A stretch of 64,000 nt of DNA from Aquila chrysaetos chrysaetos (taxonomy: Eukaryota; Chordata; Aves; Accipitriformes; Accipitridae). The position numbers and the translations under genes are program-made. The notes below the pieces were generated by a model. That model saw nothing but the letters and a program-made list of their open reading frames with translations, was not told the DNA's origin and searched no databases. Position 1 is the stretch's first letter. Each line of letters opens with the position of its first letter. Where the stretch lies: the NCBI RefSeq assembly GCF_900496995.4, contig NC_044016.1, forward strand, positions 22,238,932-22,302,931, read 5' to 3'. Shown piece after piece: positions 52,201-64,000 of the stretch.

Positions 52201-55200
52201 AAGTATACCAAAAAGTAAACTTACTTTACACTAGTTGTAGTTCTCTGAGGCATCATGTCTATGTAGTCTGTGGTCTGTTCTCCTTCTCTGAAACTGCAAA
52301 TTCCAGTAATTCATGGATTCTGTGTTTGTGAAGGAATTGGGATGGTCATAGTGGTACCACCTTGTATCTTCTCTCAAGGATGTAATAGCCTGCAGTGGAC
52401 ATTGCTGGCTAAAAGCACCCAAACCAGTTAAGAGGGACATATCTCTGTTGGACTGTATTCACAGAAAACATATTTCAAAGGGTCACAGTTTCTGTAAGAC
52501 AAGTAATCCTTTTCCTCACACCTGAATTTAATCTTCGGGTTTTAAATTTGCATCAGAGTGTATTTGGAACATCTTTCTAGTTGTAAATATAGTAGGTTTG
52601 CTGTTTCTTTCTTTCCAAAGTATGATTAAATATTCCTTCTGCTTTGTCACTGTGGTCAGAGCATTTGAATTGTAGGTGACACCTGACAAGCATGCATGCA
52701 AATTATTTGCACAAAAATCAGCTGAAGGTGTGTGGTGAAATACATCTGTTACTCCATCAGATGTGTTCATGCAGCTTGTATAGGTTTAGCAGGCTCTGAG
52801 AAAAGGTGACACTGGAGATAGACATACCTTTATGTAATTTACCTATATGAAATTTAATTCTAGCTACTTTTTTAGATATTTTGTGCTTTTGGAGGGGGTG
52901 GATGTGTATAGTTTGCTGGAAACTGGGAAGATACCATCTAATACTGTGGGTCCTGATGTGTGCCATATTTGCCTTATAAGAAGTGTTGGACTGATAAAGC
53001 GTCTAATAACATACGAAATGCTTTGCAGTGATGCAGGTTAGAGATAAAGTGACGTTTTGTGCTTGTTTTGTTCTTAAGTATGCATGTGTAAACTATGAAA
53101 ATACTCAAGAAAAAGACCTTGTCTGTTTATGTCTGTTATTCTTTAGCCTAGTGACTTTAAAAACTGGGGCTGTAATTTATCGCAAATTTTTTTGAAGATG
53201 TCATCTGGCATGACTTGACTTGTCCCTTCTCAGATCTATGGAGGGACTTTTCTGAGTAGGAGGAGGTGATTTTTGAGGATTCAGGCAATCATACATAGTT
53301 TAGCTCAAGTTGATGTCTTGATTGCTCAGGAAAGACATTTCTCTGTGTTTTCTGTCCCATTGATTTCACTTAAGGAGCACATTTGCTTCCCATTCTTGGA
53401 GGATCTTGCTAGGTTTTTGGAATACCTGTGAGTAAAACCAGCAGCTTGTAATTTTAAACATTTGGTTTGGTTTGTTTCTGCCTGATCTAAAGAACAGTCC
53501 CAGGAAAGCTTTTAGGGGTGGGGAAAAAGGCCTTAGTTAAAACAGTACTCTTAATTGGACGTGTGTGTAGGAATCGGTTCAAAAGAAGATACTCCAAGAG
53601 ATGTAGTTATTCTGGTGTTGTGCTAGTTGCACGTCCACTGCGTGTGTAATAATGCACGGGCTGACACAAAGGAATGGTACTATTACATTTACTATCCCTG
53701 GTTCATAGATATCTTATGAAAAACTGTGCTTCTTTTTGGGTATAGCCGTTCATGTGACAGTCCTGTCTACAGATTGGTTGCAATAGAAAGTGTTGCTAGA
53801 ATTTGTGGTCCTTGTCTACAGCTGAAGAGAAAAAGAAGATCTTGTTGCATTTGCCAGTGTGAAACTGAATTATACCTTGAATAATTCATATGAAATGTGA
53901 CCTTGGCATCTTGCTGGGAGAGGTGAGGAAAGGGATTGTGGTCTGAAATATGATAGTAAGTTTTTTTTAAAATGTGTAGCCTTTCTCCTTCACAGAAATA
54001 AATCCATCCTATCAATTTTTCAAGGCTCTCCTTCTGCAGTATGAGTTGAATTGTTCATGTCACTGTGTTTGCAGGTGACTTCCTTGGAGGGATGTGTAGT
54101 ACCATTAAAAATAAGACTCCCTCTCTCCCCTGCCCTTTAAGTCCATAAAATGTTGCTTCTGGTTAGTGATGGAGATGTTATTCTGAAACTGATTTGGAAA
54201 TTTCTTACTCTTGAGTACGAGTAAGACTGTTTACTCTGACTCAAATACTTGTGTTTATTCTATGCTTCTCTTACACAGGGATGATATGGCTGATGGTCCA
54301 ATATTCACTAGAGGCCTCTCATGTCCTCGAGGCCTTGAGAGATACCCATCACATGAAGATCAACCTTCAAGTCCCTTCATCATGAGACATGATGAAGACT
54401 ACCGCAACCGGGATGTTTTCCTTCATCGTTCAGATTATAGTCCACATTATGGTCGTCGAGAAGAGCTGTCTCGTGGATCTGACAGAGATGGTGACAAACT
54501 CAGGAAATCCTCCTACCCATCGAGGCCAGAAGAGAGGGGACGAGAAATAAAGCGTCCACGGTACGAAAAGGATGAGAAGATGCATGGTGTGAGTGGAGAG
54601 CATCAGGGTTTCTCATCAGGAACACGAAACTATCGCAGACGAAGCCACAGCCGCAGTAGAAGCCCGAGCCCGTCATACCTGAATGAAGAATTCCGAGAGC
54701 TTGACCGTGCAAGGAGGAAAAGAGAAGAAGAAGAGCGTAGTAGAAACTTGAATCATGATGTTTCAGGCAGTGGTTATGTGATCCCCGGCTTGACTAACAC
54801 ACTACAGACTTCTGAGCCTCGGTATATGTATAGGCCTGAGGAAATCCCATCCATGCCCAAAAAATCTATTTTGAAGAAACGAGTGGAGATGGAAGTAGAG
54901 TCTCCTATTCAGGTTTGATCTCTGTCTCTCTGTCTATATGCTTCTGCTTTCCAAAATGGTCACTTCATGATACAGAATGTTAGTTTGATTTCAAAAATGG
55001 AAAAGCCAAATCTTTACATTTTCCTGTCTTTGAGAGGACAGGTATCTTTTTACAGCTTTGCAGTTAGGATTGCATTAGAAACTTTAATCAGTGAAGTCAT
55101 TTAATCAAGAATCATACATATATAAAATCTGAGGCAGAATAAAATGTCCTTGTTGAAATTCAGCCCAGGATGCTGAGATCTGGGCCAGCTTTTGTAGAAA

Positions 55201-58200
55201 AGCTGAGTCTTTTTGTACTGCAGGCAGGCAGGACATTGATCAAAGCTCTCTGCCTGTCACAGTGCCTCTTTCTTGTCTTTATAGACTTAGAGAACTGCCT
55301 AATGCATCATCAGTACCTCTGGCTGAAAACATCTTCAAGCTTCCTTAATTTTTTCCCTTTGGGCTGTAGGCTGGGATCAACCCTACGTAATTTTTACCAA
55401 GCTATACCAATTGAGTCTCAAAATTAGAGCAATGGAATGATAAGTGGTTGCGACCACTGTGATAAATTGACTTTTCTTTTCGCATGTTTTAGTGCATCAC
55501 TTTTGATCTGCCTGTGGTACTCATCAGTGTTGGTTTGACAGTCACATGTTTATCTCAGGAGGTGCTCCAATACTGAGGATCCCATTCTATACCTATTATT
55601 GGAAATCCTATTTAACATGGCATTAATTATGCATATCTGAAGAAGTGACTGGGGATAACCCCAGTGCAGTTGTTTTTACCTGTCTTAAGGTGTTGAAATC
55701 CTATTTGTCTGTGATTAAACTGAAAGCATAGCCAAAATTATGTTACGGCTTTTCAATTTAAAAGTTTCAGTTCTTATGCTTGCAAAAAATTCATGAAATA
55801 TAATTGTGATTTTGTGTATTCTCTGAGATAAGTGTTCATTGCTGGACATGACATTCTGGAATCATTAGGCAACTTGTTTTGTAATCTTCTGTGTTCTCTT
55901 TCAACTGTATATTGTTTTTTCTAACTCTTTTCTTCAGCTGTAAACTGAAGGAGAAATTAACATGTTTGTTCGTTTGTTCTGTGAAGTGCATAGTCACCTC
56001 AGAAGGTGCTGTAGTAAATAGTAACTTCTCTCTCTTTCAGCCTGAGGGCTTTTCAAGCAGTTCAGCTCCCAGCAAGGATCTTCCTCTTCTTTCTAGTCAT
56101 TCGTCTTTGCCCCAGAGCAACAACACGGCTCCTTTTGCCTCTGAAGTGGAGAACTTTCTCAGACGGTTTAACAAAGACTCTGTTGTGGAGTCTGCAAACA
56201 AGGAGTTGCACGATGGTTTATTTGAGTGGAGCCCGTTTTCTGGGGCTCCCAAAGATGCTTTCACATTTGAAGAGAAGTTTGGAAGCTTCTTAAGTCACAA
56301 GGAAAAGTTAGAACCCAAGTCAGAGCCTGCTGATCGCCACTCCGACTTCCTGCTGCCTCACGAGAGGGCCAGTCAGGATGGCAGTGGTTTTTCCCGAATT
56401 CTGGGCATGATGGCTGATTCTGTCAGTGCTCAGGAGAAGAGGAGGCGTAGTTTTCCTGACATTGAGGATGAAGAGAAATTTCTTTACGGTGATGAGGATG
56501 AAGACACCAAAACTGAATCTCTCCCTATTCAGAAGCCTCCAGTGAGTTGTTGCAATGAGATAATAAACCAGAAAGTGAGCCCACCTCCTTCTTCTGCTCC
56601 AGCTGTCAAGCTGGATCCTTTAGAAGAGCCTAATGCTGAGTATGCGAAGATCCATGACTTACTCAAAACCATTGGACTCGACATTGGCGTTGCTGAAATT
56701 GGAAAACTGGCTGTTCGTACCCAGGAACGTCTTCATGGCAAAAAGTTAGCATCTCGTTCTCCTGATCGTCGCTCTTCAGATCCTCGCAGACTGGACCCCT
56801 GGGACTTGCGTCGCAGCCGGAGTGATACTCGTTCTCCTGAGTCAGGCCAGCAGCACTCAGCATCACCTCCAGTCTCTTTCCAGCAGTCTAAAGATGCACC
56901 CTCTCTTCAGAAATCAGAATATACTAAGAACAAGCCAGTGGGACAGGATATACCTCCACGTGCACCAGAACAGCCTCTTCCGTCTGTCTCTCTCATTCCC
57001 TCAGTTCCACCAGCTCCTGCTAGTTTGCCACCTACACCTACTTCTGTTTCCCAGTACCAAATTCCCAGTTATTCCCAGTTCACTGCCACTCAAATGCCCC
57101 AAAACTATCCACCTCCCACAATGGCTCCTCCAGGATACGATGCATATGGGCACTATATGGCATATGCAGCCCCTGGCTGGACCATGTACCCTCCTGCCCA
57201 GCAGCCTAATCCTACACTGCCAGAAGCTCACGGTCTTCTTACTATGGCCATGTCAGCGAACCCCACACGTCCCAACCTCCGGGTGATTGAGACAGTCTCT
57301 ATGGGAAAGGATGTCCCTGATTTAAAAAGAGATGGTTCTGTGCTCGTTCATGTCCCTACCACTCCTGCTCATTCCAAAGTGCCCCTTCGTCTGTCTTCAC
57401 ACCCTCTCAAAAATACCACAGAAAAGATGTCGGATGAAAAAAATCGGGCAGCTCAAAAGCAGAAGGTATGTTATCTGTTCTGATACATCAAAATATGTTG
57501 GACTGCTTGATTGCTGGGGTAGAAGCTTTTCCTCTTCAGGTGCACCTTTTTTTTTCCTGAGTGTCTCCAGTTTAAAAGCAGTTGGAATAAATTTGCTTTT
57601 GTTAAAGATTTCTAGGCATTTGTTTGTATTACTCTGTGACAATTTTAAAAAATGTGTTTAAAATTCCCCAAAGTTGCCCATAGTTCTTGGGGCCAGCCAA
57701 AATCTTACAGAAAAAACACCTGGTGGCCACAGCTTGTCTTTGTTTTGCTGAGCTTTAGATATTAAAATACCTGAAGAATCTAAATCTATAAATACCTGAA
57801 GGGGCGGTATAAAGAAGATGGAGCTGGGCTTTTTTTAGTGGTGTACAGTGGCAGGACAAGAGGCAGTGGGCACAAACTGAAACACAGGAGGCTCCGTGTG
57901 AACATGGTACATGGTACAATAATACCATGGTTATACCTATGTTAGACATTCTTAAATATATACTAAAGGATGTCATCATTCACAGTTGCATACAATTTTC
58001 CCTCTACATTTGTATTAATTATCTCTTATAAGAATCACAAAATCAGAAGAACTTAAGGAAAACTGTTCTTGACTTTGTGCATCTGACACCAGTTTAGGTT
58101 ATGGGTATTAATGTTTTCCTCTTCTAGTTACCTTGGTTTGTATGATAATTAGAGAGTAGTGGTGAAGAACATATTTTAAAATAGGAAACTGTAGTTGTAT

Positions 58201-61200
58201 AACCATCAAAGGACTGGAAGATTCCTGAAAGTTGTTTGGATTTTCAAACTGGTGTCCACTCAATCTTTGTTGTTAAAATAAGGGCATAGAACCATAGAAT
58301 GATTTGGGTTGGAAGGGATCTTTAAAAATCATCTAGTTCCAACCCCTCTGCTGTGGGCAGGGATATCTTTCACTAGACCAGGTTGCTCAAAGCCCCATCC
58401 AGCCTGGTCTTGAACACTTCCAGGGATGGGGCATCCACAGCCTCTCTGGGCAACCTGTTCCAGTGTCTCACCACCCTCACTGTAAAAAATTTCTTCCTTA
58501 TGTCCGATTTAAATCTACCCTCATTTATTTTAAAACGACTGCACATTGTCCTGTCACTACAGGCCTTGGGAAAAAGTCTCTCTCCATCTTATAAGCCCCC
58601 TTTATATATTGAAAGGCTGCAATAAGGTCTTCCCAGACCCTTCTTTTCTCCAGGCTGAGCAACCCCAACTCTCTCAGTCTTTCTTCATAAGAGAGCTGTC
58701 CCAGCCTTCTAATCATTTTCATGGCCCCAACAGGTCCATGTCTTTCTTGTGCTGGGGGCTCCAGAGCTGGATGCGGTATTCCAGGTGGGGTCTCCTGAGA
58801 ACACAGTAGAGGTGGAGAATCACCTCCCTGGACCTGCTGGCCATGGTTTTTGTGCAGCCCAGAATACAATTTGATTTCTAAGCTGCAAGCGCACATTGCT
58901 GGCTCATATCTAATTTTTCATCTACATATGCGTATCTGCATTAGAGACATTCTTCCAGTGTAGCTGTGCTAATGATACATTGTGTTGGTAGATCTGCTAG
59001 TAGAAGAGCAGCACATGGCAGAGGCTGAAAGCTTTTAGCCTACTCAGTTACATCATACTCCTCAGAACAAATCAGGCCATGGAAGGATGGACCACTGAAT
59101 CCAAGAGAGGCTCAAAAGAAGTCACTTTAAATTTTTGGCCTAAGATAACCTCTTTGCTTTTTGTTTGAAGTGACTTAAAGAGGAGTACTTACACAAAGTG
59201 CTACATCAGCAGATAAGTGAGATTTCACTGCTTGCAGGATTAATTTCTTCATCTGACGTGGTTGAAATTTTGTTTTTAATGAAATTTGGCACTTCTGGAA
59301 AAGCTCTGTTGGCTGAAGGTGTGTGGTTTTCTCCTGCCATGACATACCGTGGTAGCTCACCTATGCATCTTGGCAGAACTTCTAGGCCTTTGTCTGTACT
59401 ACAGATGTCTTTGGCTTGGGCTTAGTCCACCTTTTTTTTTGCTGCGATGGCTTGCAGTGTAAAAACTTGCATGCTACAGTTGATGCCCCTATGCTGGCAG
59501 AAAACCCAGAATGAGAGGATGGTGTTTTGGTGGTTAGAAAGAAACAACACAAAAATCCCAAAAAACTTGTGGCATTTAAGACGTGGCCTAACTGTGTTGG
59601 TAGATCCCCTTCCAGGGCTTACCCCAGGCAGGATCTAGGGATCCTGCCAACATTCACATTGCCACAGTAGTAGCGATTCTCTAGGGAAGACAAGGCCTTG
59701 GGTCAGTTGTTTGTTCAAGGGAGGAGTCAGTAGTAAGCTTTAGGAGCATTGTGAAAGTAAAAATTTGGGATTTGTCTCTTGAAAAATGAAGCTCGAAAGG
59801 AAATTGAAAGAACTTTTCAGGTTTCATTTTAGCATATTGCCTGGTTTCCTTCTGTGAGAATCAATGAAAACCAGTGAAAACTGGATTTGTGAGCTCCTCA
59901 TGTCAGAGTTTACTTTATTGAGCAAGAAACAAACTTCATCCAGCTGTTTCATTTCAGACAGTTATGCCTGCAAAATATATTTGGTGATACAGTTATGATC
60001 AGATTGAAGCAGAAGTCTAAATAATAGCTGAAATTGCCCAGAGTCAAAGCAGGAGGCAAGGAAAAGGGCTGTGAAGTCTTTTGTCACTGATGGAACATGC
60101 TAGCTGTAGAGATACTGCATGAGCTTTGAAGACCCATTTAGCCTTGATCTTGCTCACCCCTGTAGAAGATAATCAGCTGAGTGTAAGTGCCTTGGGAAAT
60201 GGTGCAACAAACAAGGCAGTTTTGGGGAATACACTGCCCAAAAGAAAAAAATCACCTTCATGTAGGGTTGAAGTGTGAGCACATGATATAGTTACGTACA
60301 GATGCAGAGGATGAGGTGTATTTGTTGTGTTAAAATACTTGAGAACATTTTGAGAACAGTGAGCAGTGTTCTGTGACTGGCAAATTGAGGTCTTGCTGTT
60401 ATTCTTGCAAGACTGATTATCTTGTGTTGGGAAGAGAAGAAAATCCAGTCCCCTTCCAATCTGTTTAGGTGATAGAAGAGAGAGAAAAACTGAAGAATGA
60501 ACGAGAAGCACGGCAGAAGAAGCTTTACTATCTCAAGACTGAGTTGGACAGGCTTCGTAAACAGCAAGGTACAGTGCATCCCCCCCCCTGCTTTTTTTTT
60601 TTCCACTGGGGTGTGTCTCAAGTCCTCGTACCTGCTAGGAGAAGTGAAGACCAAAATATTAATAATAGTCTATAGTTTAAAACTAATATTTTCATACTCC
60701 GGGCAATGCAGAACTCTTGAGAAAGCAGTGACCTAATTACTATATTAAAATCAATTATGTCAAAATTTGGCTGTTACACTGAAGCTAATAGTTGCTTTTG
60801 CATCTTCTTCGGCAGCTTGATAAGTTAAATGAATTGTACTTCGTGTGTTTTAGCGCTTCTTTCGAAGAAGTGAGAAATAGTGACTGAAGACAAGTCATCG
60901 TGCCTTTCAATTTTTCATGAATCTTATTTGGAGAAGGAAAAGTCCTCTCTAGACAGAGCTAACTTTTTTTATTTTTAAAACTTCTGTTTGGTCCAAGTAA
61001 ATACTGATTTCCCTCACCTTTGGAAAGTGATAATTTCAGGGTAGAATGTACGATTAACTTTTGCTTGTTTGGTCACACAGGGAAATAGTGATTATTAAAT
61101 TGATCCTCTCTCTTGAGGATTATGGTGCCTCTATTGGGGGTGTATATTAAGGCAATCCTTATAGAGGTGGATCGTGCAGATTTAGTGATGCTGTACCTGA

Positions 61201-61635
61201 GAGTCAGGTCCGTCTTTACAACTCCCTAGTCAAGATTTAGCTGTAATATTTTATATTAGTATTTTACTTGTTGCTGGAATAGTTGTACAGCTCTTAAGAC
61301 AATTTTCATGTTGCATTTCCAACTCTTCTACTTCCTTGATTGGCTCAGGAGAGATGTTGAGGAAAAAACGTCGTGAGAAGGATGGACACAAAGACCCCTT
61401 ACTGGTTGAGGTGAACAGATTACAAGAGAATATTATGAAGGAGATTTCAGAGCTGCATAAAGAATCTGATGCAGCTGACAAGAAGCAGTCTGAGCTTGAC
61501 AAAGTGGCACAAATCCTGGGGATTAACATATTTGAAAAACCCCGGAAACCATCCGTGGAAGCGAAAGATTCCTTGGAAAAGAACAGCAAGTCAGAAAATG
61601 CAAAAGGTCTGGAGAAAACATCTTCCTCCAACAAG
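42615..61635 (+). CDS. ZNF318: ZNF318, zinc finger protein 318 (5' part; continues past window)
   Basis: Six coding exons, 42615-42980, 49286-49431, 54279-54912, 56041-57465, 60469-60568 and 61349-61635, join in frame to give the first 986 residues. The protein opens [15 protein letters not shown] with an Arg/Ser/Pro-rich, RS-like region and a short Ala run. Blocks conserved with mammals follow: [51 protein letters not shown] and [21 protein letters not shown] proline-rich stretch then leads to a Lys/Glu-rich coiled coil at about 858-950. The two zinc fingers of the family are encoded further on, beyond base 64000. ZNF318 is nuclear. In mammals it is linked to androgen-receptor regulation and, in mature B cells, to the IgM/IgD switch by long pre-mRNA expression. 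The last visible exon ends SSSNK, with a GTAAAG donor. Confidence 0.95.
44615..45738 (-). mobile_element. Solo-LTR-like retroviral element with internal tandem repeats, minus strand
   Basis: The block starts TGTGGTGGGTTAGTCCTGG and ends near CACACAAACCCAAT. ATACAGGA stands on both sides, at 44607-44614 and 45739-45746. Read on the minus strand it opens TGGGTTTGTGTGGCAAGG and has a TATA-like ATATTTAAG (plus-strand 45549-45557). From about 45010 to 45440, units of some 45-50 bases built around CTCCAGCATGGGTCC and CCCATGGG repeat imperfectly. The overall layout resembles a bird LTR I recall. No retroviral gene is present. The exact ends are uncertain, because an 8-base duplication is longer than usual for such elements. 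Confidence 0.75.
48232..48271. repeat. Perfect 20-base tandem duplication
   Basis: TGCAGACAACATAATGCACC is repeated twice head to tail without a mismatch in ZNF318 intron 1, so it is probably recent. Confidence 0.95.
49286..49431 (+). CDS. ZNF318: ZNF318 exon 2
   Basis: The exon encodes [20 protein letters not shown] and on to [11 protein letters not shown]. The acceptor is TTTGCAG and the donor GTATGG. Confidence 0.95.
49432..54278 (+). other. ZNF318: ZNF318 intron 2
   Basis: A 4.8-kb AT-rich intron. Apart from the CR1/L3-like relic at its start I see only short A, T and GA tracts (for example near 50355-50395 and 50972-50986) and no gene. Confidence 0.75.
49467..49900 (-). repeat. Ancient CR1/L3-like relic
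   Basis: GAACGTGGGAATGGCTGTACTGGG, then GAGACCAAACATCTAATTAGCCCAG, echoes the widespread amniote block for old CR1/L3 elements. It lies directly after ZNF318 exon 2. Similarity to the rest of the consensus is weak and the right edge is a guess. Confidence 0.5.
54279..54912 (+). CDS. ZNF318: ZNF318 exon 3
   Basis: The exon encodes residues 171-382: [20 protein letters not shown], the RS-like [16 protein letters not shown], an acidic/basic run [11 protein letters not shown], and [12 protein letters not shown]. The acceptor is TTACACAG and the donor GTTTGA, phase 0. Confidence 0.95.
54913..56040 (+). other. ZNF318: ZNF318 intron 3
   Basis: A 1.1-kb AT-rich intron. The open frame that runs into exon 4 from 55891 is an upstream extension in intron sequence. 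Nothing else was recognised. Confidence 0.75.
56041..57465 (+). CDS. ZNF318: ZNF318 exon 4
   Basis: The 475-codon exon encodes residues 383-857. It contains [55 protein letters not shown], a Pro/Ser-rich stretch with [15 protein letters not shown]-like sequence, and ends [11 protein letters not shown]. The acceptor is CTTTCAG and the donor GTATGT. Confidence 0.96.
57466..60468 (+). other. ZNF318: ZNF318 intron 4
   Basis: A 3.0-kb intron that contains a 0.64-kb minus-strand CR1 at 58285-58925. The remainder is AT-rich with no recognised gene. Confidence 0.8.
58285..58925 (-). mobile_element. CR1 LINE 3' fragment, minus strand
   Basis: The block runs from ATAGAACCATAGAATGATTT and TTGGAAGGGATC through GGGCATCCACAG, TTTCTTCCTTATG and GGAGCTCCAGAGCTGG-like sequence to GCGCACATTGCTGGCTCAT. 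This is the classic reverse complement of an avian CR1 3' region. It is truncated at its 5' end, on the right. The minus-strand reading [18 protein letters not shown] is the familiar CR1-derived translation. Confidence 0.95.
60469..60568 (+). CDS. ZNF318: ZNF318 exon 5
   Basis: The exon encodes [20 protein letters not shown] and on to RLRKQQ, the first part of the coiled coil. The acceptor is TGTTTAG and the donor GTACAG, phase 1. Confidence 0.95.
60569..61348 (+). other. ZNF318: ZNF318 intron 5
   Basis: A 780-base AT-rich intron. Apart from a C run and a T run near 60580-60603 I see nothing in it. Confidence 0.8.
61349..61635 (+). CDS. ZNF318: ZNF318 exon 6
   Basis: The exon encodes [39 protein letters not shown] and a Lys/Ser-rich end. 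The acceptor is GGCTCAG and the donor GTAAAG, phase 0. Confidence 0.95.
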
Positions 61636-64000
61636 GTAAAGTCTTCTGGCTTCTATGCTAATGATTTTCCCACTAAGAGAAGAGGGCACTGGGGAGGCAG
61701 CTGCTCCCAAACCTTTACTAGAAGATCATTTGATGTCATTTGTTATCACATCTCATATGCTGGTTTTGATTGTGCATGCAGGTGAGAGTCAATGTATCCG
61801 TGCTTATAACTTCCCTCAGGGTTTGTGCAGTTCAATACCACTTACTGGTTTTGATCTTGGTTTTGCTGAGGTGTTGGATTGAACAGTATCATGAGTGTTT
61901 GTAGCTGTTTGGTCTCAGTGCCATACCAGGAGGACAGACTTTTTTTCTCGACAACATTTCTGGCATGGCCTGTCAAGGAGGAATGTTTGTAGCAGCAAAG
62001 CTCTCTGCAAGTTTGGAGCATGTTGGTCTTCTCACTGAGTGAATATACTAACAAATCGCAAGACTTATATATGATTGTAAGCTTAAAATTATTATTATGT
62101 ACATGCTATGTGTTTTCTCTTAAGAAATGTCAGTATGCATCAGTATGGTCTCTCTGACGTGGTCTATACTACTGAGTGCTGGATATACTAAAGCAGGTTT
62201 ATTGCATTCCAGAAGATAGTTTTTGCTTTGGAAGTAGTGTATGATAGTAATGTCTGAAAGGTTATGCATGTATTCAGAAGATTAATTATCCTGCTTTTCA
62301 CATGTTTATTCAAATATTTAACAGAAATAGCTGATGGGAGATAGTAGATGGTAGATGCTTTTTGTGTAGACCTTACTGTATATTTTTTGCAGAGAGGAAA
62401 ATGTTAGTAGGATAAGAGGTATAAACTACAAGGTCACTTGGATCAGTGTATCCTGTAAACTTTTCCTTATGCTTCATCCAGGTCTGGTTCAGAGAACTCA
62501 TTAGATGCCGTTCATTTTAAGACTTGCTTTTGTGTTTTGTTTTTGTTGTTTCTTGAAACATCACTGAAGTTTAGTATCCACTTAATTTTACAAATCATTT
62601 GCTTCAGTCACCACATTGTAAAGCTAAAGTAGGTGACAATGTCTGTTAAATCCTACATTGCATTGTCATATTGCTTTCTTTTCTTGAGATATGGCATGTG
62701 TGAATATATTTTTCATTATTTTAACTTTCATTGTTTGTATTGTCCAAGCCCATAATGACTTGATCCCCTTTCCATAGTTTCGTATTTTAACATGGAAAAT
62801 TCTGAGTTCTAGCCAGGAACATTTAATATTTTCAGATATCTGTAGACACATAGGACACTGCCTTTAGTCTCTAAAATTCACCTTGTAATTCTGATTGTTA
62901 ACTTTTTTTTAATGAAAAGAAAGATGGTGCGGGCCTTTTGACACTGAGATTGTTTGACTGCCAACCTAAGGGCAGAAACATATGCCTTTCTGCTGATTTG
63001 CAAGGTACTTTGTAGTCCCTTGCTGCTGAACCTGTGTCTGTGTGTTGCAGTTACATAGTTGTTGCAGAGGTGAGCCTTGTTGTACTAAACAGACAGATTG
63101 TCCCTTGTGGGCTCTGAAGAGCAGCAAATTATAAAGGCATCTTTGAGCTGGGGTTAAGCACAAACTGAGTTTAAGAGTTGGCTATCACCTATCTATGTGA
63201 GAAGCATTGTCTTTTTAAAGTTCTGATTGAGATAGTGTTTTTATAGGATATGTTGGGTGGGTGTACGTCTGTAAATAACACGAACAGTGACACTTCTCAG
63301 ACATCATGAACATCCTTCCATGCACTTCCTGCAGATCGTAAGTTGATCTTCTCATTGTTTAAGAGAATGTCAGCTTTGCAGTGTTCTTGCAGACAGAATA
63401 TATGCAAGTATTTACTCGGTCACTTCCTACTCTGCTATCAAGAACTAGGTGGTATCGGGATAGTGCTATCTGTGGGGTGCATAGTAGCCTGGGTGTCTCT
63501 TCATTGTTTGATTAACAATGTATGTTGTGTGGGGTGGTGTTAATAGGAGAGAATCTATCCCTGATTATCAAATGGAATTTCAAGTAAGGCAGATGTTATT
63601 TAACAGTTTTGAATCTGCTTAAGTAAATTTGTTCAACACCAATAGTGAATAACTCGGAAATCATGCAACCAACTCGGGTCTAAGTTAACATGCTATTCTT
63701 TCCAGACTGCCATGCAGATTAGAAATGATAACATAATGGGCTTTCAGCCATTGAAAATGTAACTCAAATCTCAAAATACTTCTAGTACTATTGTAATCTA
63801 AATTAGCAGGGCTCATTCATGATCTGTTTCAGGGATTATTTGTTTTGCTACTCTGCAGTGTTAGTATAGTATTAATTTTGGCTAGAGTCCTGAAATGTAT
63901 GATGTCTTTCTGTACACCTCAATGTAAGTGCAAATATCACATGCTTAAATCACAAGATGCTTCACTTATATACTTAGGTAGTTAACAAAACACCATCTTT
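61636..64000 (+). other. ZNF318: ZNF318 intron 6, start (runs off the window)
   Basis: No further exon is recognisable up to base 64000. The next mammalian exon opens with residues like ESKVNNEKF, and nothing similar is found. The stretch is AT-rich and without an identified repeat. Confidence 0.7.

Noticed and set aside
55891-56040. Upstream extension of the ZNF318 exon 4 frame
   Set aside because: It is open by chance in an AT-rich intron; the CTTTCAG acceptor at 56040 joins in frame to exon 3.
58525-58896. 123-codon minus-strand frame
   Set aside because: This is CR1-derived sequence, not a host gene.
63329-63345. Tiny exon after CTTCCTGCAG near 63334
   Set aside because: It would be three bases long before a GTAAG donor and has no conserved counterpart.

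Overview
This is a piece of a vertebrate nuclear genome, most likely a bird. The genes are split by GT-AG introns, the repeats are CR1 retroposons of the avian type, and two LTRs resemble ones common in neoavian birds. Nothing bacterial, plasmid or viral-episomal was seen. The three genes are syntenic with human 6p21.1 (ZNF318, ABCC10, DLK2), read here in the opposite direction.

Layout. 1-5960: no recognisable gene, apart from a possible poly(A) signal of an off-window gene near 211 and one unexplained short reading frame at 5768-5953. 5960-7180: CpG island and probable DLK2 promoter with a non-coding first exon. 8870-15527: five DLK2 coding exons on the plus strand (396 aa), with a 3' UTR to about 17.05 kb. 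18113-34096: ABCC10 (MRP7) on the minus strand, 21 coding exons rebuilt exon by exon into an uninterrupted 1539-aa ABC transporter, with its CpG island at about 34.78-35.35 kb. 35.4-42.0 kb: intergenic DNA with a solo LTR bounded by a perfect 5-bp target duplication. 42.0-43.25 kb: ZNF318 CpG island. From 42615: six ZNF318 coding exons on the plus strand (986 residues so far). The zinc-finger exons lie beyond 64000. Intron 1 of ZNF318 carries a second LTR and intron 4 a 0.64-kb CR1.

The genes do not form a pathway. DLK2 is a membrane-bound EGF-repeat ligand of the Notch-modulating DLK family, ABCC10 is a plasma-membrane exporter, and ZNF318 is a nuclear RNA/chromatin-associated zinc-finger protein. 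DLK2 and ABCC10 converge tail to tail, with candidate poly(A) signals under 0.75 kb apart. ABCC10 and ZNF318 diverge head to head about 8 kb apart.

I found no convincing undescribed system. The points most worth checking are the two LTRs near ZNF318, the short DLK2/ABCC10 3'-3' junction, a degenerate minisatellite after DLK2 exon 1, the unexplained frame at 5768-5953, and the presence of an intact ZNF318 in a lineage where IgD is largely missing.
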